NCBI GenBank assembly: GCA_030609665.1
Contig: JAUWBW010000009.1
Span: 1 to 16,732, forward strand
From: Methanosarcinaceae archaeon
GTDB lineage: Archaea; Halobacteriota; Methanosarcinia; Methanosarcinales; Methanosarcinaceae
Length of the DNA: 16,732 nt
Direction of reading: 5' to 3'
A model generated the notes under the pieces. The model was not told the DNA's origin, did no database searches, and was given only the letters and a program-made list of their open reading frames with translations. Both the position numbers and the translations under genes were made by a program. Below are positions 14,036 to 16,732 of the stretch, one piece after another (positions within the stretch are counted from its first letter, which is position 1; each line of letters opens with the position of its first letter).

Positions 14036-14494
14036 ATGCCTATTCAAAAATACGCAGTTATAGCCTGCCCAAAATGCAGGGTCCATGCCCAGATTATCGA
14101 GTATGGCACAGTGACAACGAAATGCCAGAATTGCGGTGCTGCCCTCAAAATAAAAAAACTTCGGGTATTCTATTCTTCCGACATTCTTGAAAAAGCAATC
14201 TCGGCACGTACGCAACTGCAGGCACAGATGCATGCCCAGAGTGTTGAATTTGGAAATGTGCCGGAAATGGAATTTGTGGATGACCGCCCATCCATAACAA
14301 AACCTAAAAAGAATGCGCAGAAGATAGTACTTAACCTCCTGCGGTCTGCAGACGGTGCGCTGGAAATTGAAATATTAAAAACGCGTGCACTGGATAATGA
14401 TGTGGATGCTGAAAGGTTTGAGAAGATACTTGACGGACTGCTTCGGGCAGGAGAGGTCTATTCTCCGGCTGTCGGTTATGTGCGACTTGTTTGA
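14036..14494 (+). CDS. Zinc-ribbon protein with C-terminal MCM-like winged helix (DUF5817-type)
   Basis: The 152-residue protein has an N-terminal zinc ribbon with CPKC at 11-14 and CQNC at 30-33, a helical Gln/Ala-rich middle (about 50-90), and a C-terminal winged helix at about 92-152. The last run, ILDGLLRAGEVYSPAVGYVR, resembles the C-terminal winged helix of archaeal MCM helicase (a pattern like E-x-Y-x-P-x-x-G-Y-x-R). The protein probably binds nucleic acid or a protein partner in the cytoplasm. I recall archaeal proteins of this layout annotated as DUF5817, without a known role. The start ATG 14036 is supported by the TATA spacing. The stop is followed at once by T-runs. It is the sole gene of its unit, divergent from rimI and 183 bp before the AAA gene. 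The domain reading is good; the function is open. Confidence 0.82.
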   Translation: MPIQKYAVIACPKCRVHAQIIEYGTVTTKCQNCGAALKIKKLRVFYSSDILEKAISARTQLQAQMHAQSVEFGNVPEMEFVDDRPSITKPKKNAQKIVLNLLRSADGALEIEILKTRALDNDVDAERFEKILDGLLRAGEVYSPAVGYVRLV

Positions 14495-14499
14495 TATTT

Positions 14500-14520
14500 T
14501 GTTTTTTTAGTTGTTTTTGA
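14500..14520 (+). terminator. T-rich terminator-like stretch after the zinc-ribbon gene
   Basis: Directly after the stop codon the sequence runs TTGTTTTTTTAGTTGTTTTT. Archaeal transcription ends at such T-runs without a needed hairpin. A second T-run follows at about 14562-14569, after a small GCCG-CCTA-CGGC hairpin at 14535-14546. Confidence 0.5.
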
Positions 14521-14621
14521 CACCGACACAATCCGCCGCCTACGGCAGTTGTTACAGTGGTTGTTTTTTCGATTATGCGCAAGATATATCATATAAGACA
14601 TCCTATTTATTAGGTCTAACG

Positions 14622-14639
14622 AATGCCATTTATGGCATT
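14622..14639. repeat. Palindrome AATGCCA-TTTA-TGGCATT upstream of the AAA gene
   Basis: A perfect 7-bp inverted repeat with a 4-bp centre lies 39 bp before the AAA start. It could be an operator or an mRNA leader hairpin. A CCTA-N5-TAGG repeat lies just ahead of it at 14602-14614, and AT-rich TATA-like sequence is at 14583-14595. Confidence 0.55.
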
Positions 14640-14677
14640 GTCTGATTAATTGAAATTATATTGAATCTGGTAAAAAT

Positions 14678-15949
14678 ATGTCCCATGCAGCAATTGATAT
14701 TGTAGAATTATTATTGACCGCACAGATATACAACAAATATTCCGAGTTGGATGTCAACGACCTGCCCAAGAATATACGTAAGAATTACTGGAGCAGTAAG
14801 CAAAAAACGGTCCCAAAACCGATCAAAGTTTCCATATCAGATGTCGTATCACTCTACGATATCAAAGATGTGAAAACTGTTGTGAAAGCACTTCCTTTTA
14901 TCGATATTGATGATCTCGATTTTAAGGTGAAACTCACTTCTTTTGGTGTTGGAGAAGAATGGTTTGAAAAACAGGATGATGCAAAAGAGAGGGTTTCCAA
15001 CAATCCAGTACTTGCATTCTATTATGAAAAGAAAATTTCGTCTACTGCAGATTATAAGGAAGCCCGCGCAAAATCCAGACCAAAGGAAGTTGACAGGGAA
15101 TGGATCGAATCACTTGTCAGCGAGGTTGCGGAAGAGGAAGGCGGGGATGAGATGCTCAAACTTGCACACATCCTGGCTCCGGAAGATGTGCGACAACCCC
15201 TTAGTGATCTTGTCCTGACAAAGGATCAGATAGATGATGTCGAAAAGATCGTAAAAGCCATCCAGTACAGGGAGTACCTTAAACGGATAGGCCTTTATGA
15301 TGTCGGAAAACTACTTTTCGTAGGACCTCCAGGCACAGGTAAGACGTCTGTTGCAAGTGCGTTGTCAGAGCGCCTCTCGATACCTTTTGTTGAGGTTAAA
15401 CTTTCAATGATAACAGACCAGTACCTTGGCGAGACTGCCAAGAACATAGACCGTGTGTTCAATCTTGCCAAAAGACTGAGTCCATGTATCCTGTTCATTG
15501 ATGAGTTCGATTTTGTTGCAAAGACCAGGGCATCGGACGAACATGCAGCACTCAAGCGCGCAGTGAATACTCTGTTAAAAGCAATTGATGAGATCAGTTT
15601 GACAAATGACGGTGTGTTGCTCATCGCGGCAACCAATCATCCGAGAATGCTGGACAGTGCGGCATGGAGACGGTTTGACGAGATTATGAGTTTCCCGCTG
15701 CCTGATGAGCAGATGAGGGTAAAGATACTGGATATTGTTTTGAGGGCGATTGATGGCACTATTGATTCCAAAGAGATAGCATCCTTAACGGAAGGGTATG
15801 CAGGGTCTGATCTTCGTATGGTAGTACGTGAAGCGGTCTTGAGTGCGCTTGTCGAGGAAAGAATGTCACTGACTCAGGATGATATGCTAAATGCTGTGGA
15901 TAATTTCAATGAGCGCGAAGGCATTCGTACAGATGAATACATAATATGA
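14678..15949 (+). CDS. Orphan AAA+ ATPase of classical (Cdc48/PAN/Vps4-like) type
   Basis: This is a single-domain AAA ATPase of 423 residues, expected to form a hexamer that remodels or unfolds a substrate; the substrate is unknown. The AAA domain covers about 175-410. Walker A GPPGTGKT is at 216-223, a pore-loop-like segment YLGETAKN at 249-256, and Walker B LFIDEF at 272-277, followed by Asp where many relatives have IDE-I/L-D. Sensor 1 Asn is in AATNHP at 317-322, the arginine-finger pair is in WRRFDE at 330-335 and sensor 2 is in GYAGSDLR at 373-380. The first 170 residues are a different, mainly helical domain (LLLTAQIYNKYSELDVNDLP) that I do not recognise and that probably selects substrates. 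No coiled coil or membrane segment was seen. GGT precedes ATG 14678. The gene stands alone, so its partner is not given by context. Confidence 0.88.
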   Translation: MSHAAIDIVELLLTAQIYNKYSELDVNDLPKNIRKNYWSSKQKTVPKPIKVSISDVVSLYDIKDVKTVVKALPFIDIDDLDFKVKLTSFGVGEEWFEKQDDAKERVSNNPVLAFYYEKKISSTADYKEARAKSRPKEVDREWIESLVSEVAEEEGGDEMLKLAHILAPEDVRQPLSDLVLTKDQIDDVEKIVKAIQYREYLKRIGLYDVGKLLFVGPPGTGKTSVASALSERLSIPFVEVKLSMITDQYLGETAKNIDRVFNLAKRLSPCILFIDEFDFVAKTRASDEHAALKRAVNTLLKAIDEISLTNDGVLLIAATNHPRMLDSAAWRRFDEIMSFPLPDEQMRVKILDIVLRAIDGTIDSKEIASLTEGYAGSDLRMVVREAVLSALVEERMSLTQDDMLNAVDNFNEREGIRTDEYII

Positions 15950-15994
15950 TATTGAGTGAACCAATGGCACTTCAATGGAAATTCCCCATGGTGT

Positions 15995-16055
15995 TGATAA
16001 TCATGGTCGGACAGGGCGGGCGTGCGCCCCTATCAAAATTATCAGGACACTGATA
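15995..16055. repeat. Nested inverted repeats in the convergent gap after the AAA gene
   Basis: TGATAAT (15995-16001) pairs with ATTATCA (16038-16044), enclosing a GC-rich hairpin GGGCG/CGCCC (16014-16018 with 16025-16029). TATCA (16040-16044) also pairs with TGATA (16051-16055). The rest of the 150-bp gap between the AAA gene and the ModE gene shows no gene. A bidirectional terminator or processing structure is possible. Confidence 0.4.
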
Positions 16056-16099
16056 CGCAGAAGTAACATCCGGATGCAGGATAGCATTTAATCCCGCAT

Positions 16100-16633
16100 T
16101 CATTTCTTTGCGATCATCACTTCCGTGGATTTAACAACCGCAAGCACCTCATCCTCTTTCTTAATACCCAGTTTCTCAACGGCTTCAGTGGTTATTACCG
16201 AGGTGATCACAGTTGGTTCGATCCGGATCTTCACTTTGGATATTACATCGCCCTGTTCCACATCCACAACCCTCCCATGCATCTGGTTGCGCGCCGTTAT
16301 TTTCAACCCCACGCCTTCCCAGAACGTTTCATCGTCCACTGTTTCATGAAGGATCTTCATCTGGACTTCATACTCAGCGATTATCTCTTTTGCATAGTCA
16401 GTTAAAAAAGTCCCCTGCTTATTGCCGCCGCGAACACTTATGACAACAGGCCGACCGGCACTTTTCTCAATCTTTTTCAGCATCAGCCAGGCACGTTTAT
16501 ATGAGATATTGAGTTTCTTACACGCCCTGTTCAGGGATTTCTCTTCGTCTATAGCTTTTAAGAGGGAGGATTTGCCTTTCCCTATCAGCGGCTTGCCGTC
16601 TTCAGTTAACCATAACTTTGTTCTGGCTTTCAT
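16100..16633 (-). CDS. ModE-type molybdate/tungstate-responsive regulator
   Basis: The 177-residue protein combines the ModE N-terminal winged helix with a single molybdate-binding Mop/TOBE domain, and is expected to sense molybdate or tungstate and control its transport or use. The DNA-binding domain is at about 18-80: KGKSSLLKAIDEEKSLNRAC, then NISYKRAWLMLKKIE and GGNKQGTFLTDYAKEI, the ModE/LysR-like pattern. The Mop-like domain at about 110-177 reads ITARNQMHGRVVDVEQGDVI, then ITTEAVEKLGIKKEDEVLAV and a final VKSTEVMIAKK. ATG 16633 was chosen because AGGTGA lies 5-6 nt upstream and family members start at MKxRTKxW; the frame is open to TTG 16666. E. coli ModE has two Mop repeats, whereas this has one. 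It converges on the AAA gene. Its target genes are not in the window. Confidence 0.92.
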   Translation of the reverse strand: MKARTKLWLTEDGKPLIGKGKSSLLKAIDEEKSLNRACKKLNISYKRAWLMLKKIEKSAGRPVVISVRGGNKQGTFLTDYAKEIIAEYEVQMKILHETVDDETFWEGVGLKITARNQMHGRVVDVEQGDVISKVKIRIEPTVITSVITTEAVEKLGIKKEDEVLAVVKSTEVMIAKK

Positions 16634-16640
16634 TTTATTC

Positions 16641-16646
16641 ACCTGA
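16641..16646 (-). promoter_or_regulatory. Strong ribosome binding site deciding the ModE-type gene start
   Basis: The minus strand reads AGGTGAATAAAATG, a near-ideal archaeal Shine-Dalgarno ahead of ATG 16633. It makes the upstream TTG at 16666 an unlikely start. Confidence 0.7.
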
Positions 16647-16732
16647 TTATCAAACCATCTAAACAACAGCAGCCTTCAGCCTTAAATGATGCGGTGGCAT
16701 GCGAGTGGAGACTTTTTATTATCTTCCGGAAT

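Overview
The window looks like a chromosomal segment of a mesophilic euryarchaeon, most likely a methanogen of the Methanosarcinales or a close ANME-2-type relative. This is inferred, not tested by search. The support is: AT-rich TATA boxes about 26-28 nt upstream of several starts with no Shine-Dalgarno (leaderless style), GGAGG/GGTGA-type ribosome sites elsewhere, an archaeal Obg-family GTPase of the PH0525 type, a DtxR-FeoA fusion next to feoB, a degenerate cis-prenyltransferase of the kind reported in Methanosarcina, and archaeal-style zinc-ribbon and AAA proteins. No tRNA, rRNA, CRISPR array or insertion sequence was seen.

Layout. (1) 1-5546, minus strand: a chromosome-condensation cluster transcribed leftwards in the order coiled-coil protein, smc, scpA, scpB; scpB runs off the left edge. 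(2) 5688-6500, plus: an amidohydrolase divergent from that cluster. (3) 6501-6722: an AT-rich intergenic region with a 23-bp imperfect inverted repeat and a third half-copy, just before an AAA_14/DUF4143-type ATPase (6723-8048). (4) 8071-11100, minus: an iron-uptake block with a DtxR-family repressor carrying a C-terminal FeoA domain, feoB overlapping it by 14 bp, and a separate 79-residue small protein that appears to have its own promoter. A TTAGG-N4-CCTAA operator sits beside the repressor's TATA box. (5) 11101-11620: a gap with GC-rich hairpins and a probable 35-codon gene on the minus strand. (6) 11621-13492, plus: Obg-type GTPase followed after 24 bp by a cis-prenyltransferase homologue lacking the catalytic N-terminal motif. 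(7) 13508-13927, minus: RimI-like acetyltransferase. (8) 14036-15949, plus: zinc-ribbon/winged-helix protein, then an orphan AAA+ ATPase. (9) 16100-16633, minus: ModE-type molybdate regulator.

How the genes work together. SMC, ScpA and ScpB form the prokaryotic condensin. The coiled-coil protein at the head of the same cluster is the most likely place for an undescribed partner. The DtxR-FeoA/FeoB pair is a self-contained ferrous-iron uptake and control unit with a visible operator. The GTPase and prenyltransferase-like genes are probably co-transcribed, but no shared pathway is evident. The other genes are single-gene housekeeping or regulatory units. Most of the window is ordinary core archaeal sequence; the less explained parts are the smc-linked coiled-coil protein, the palindromes at 6605-6682 and 8350-8365, the 11101-11503 gap, and the catalytically degenerate prenyltransferase.
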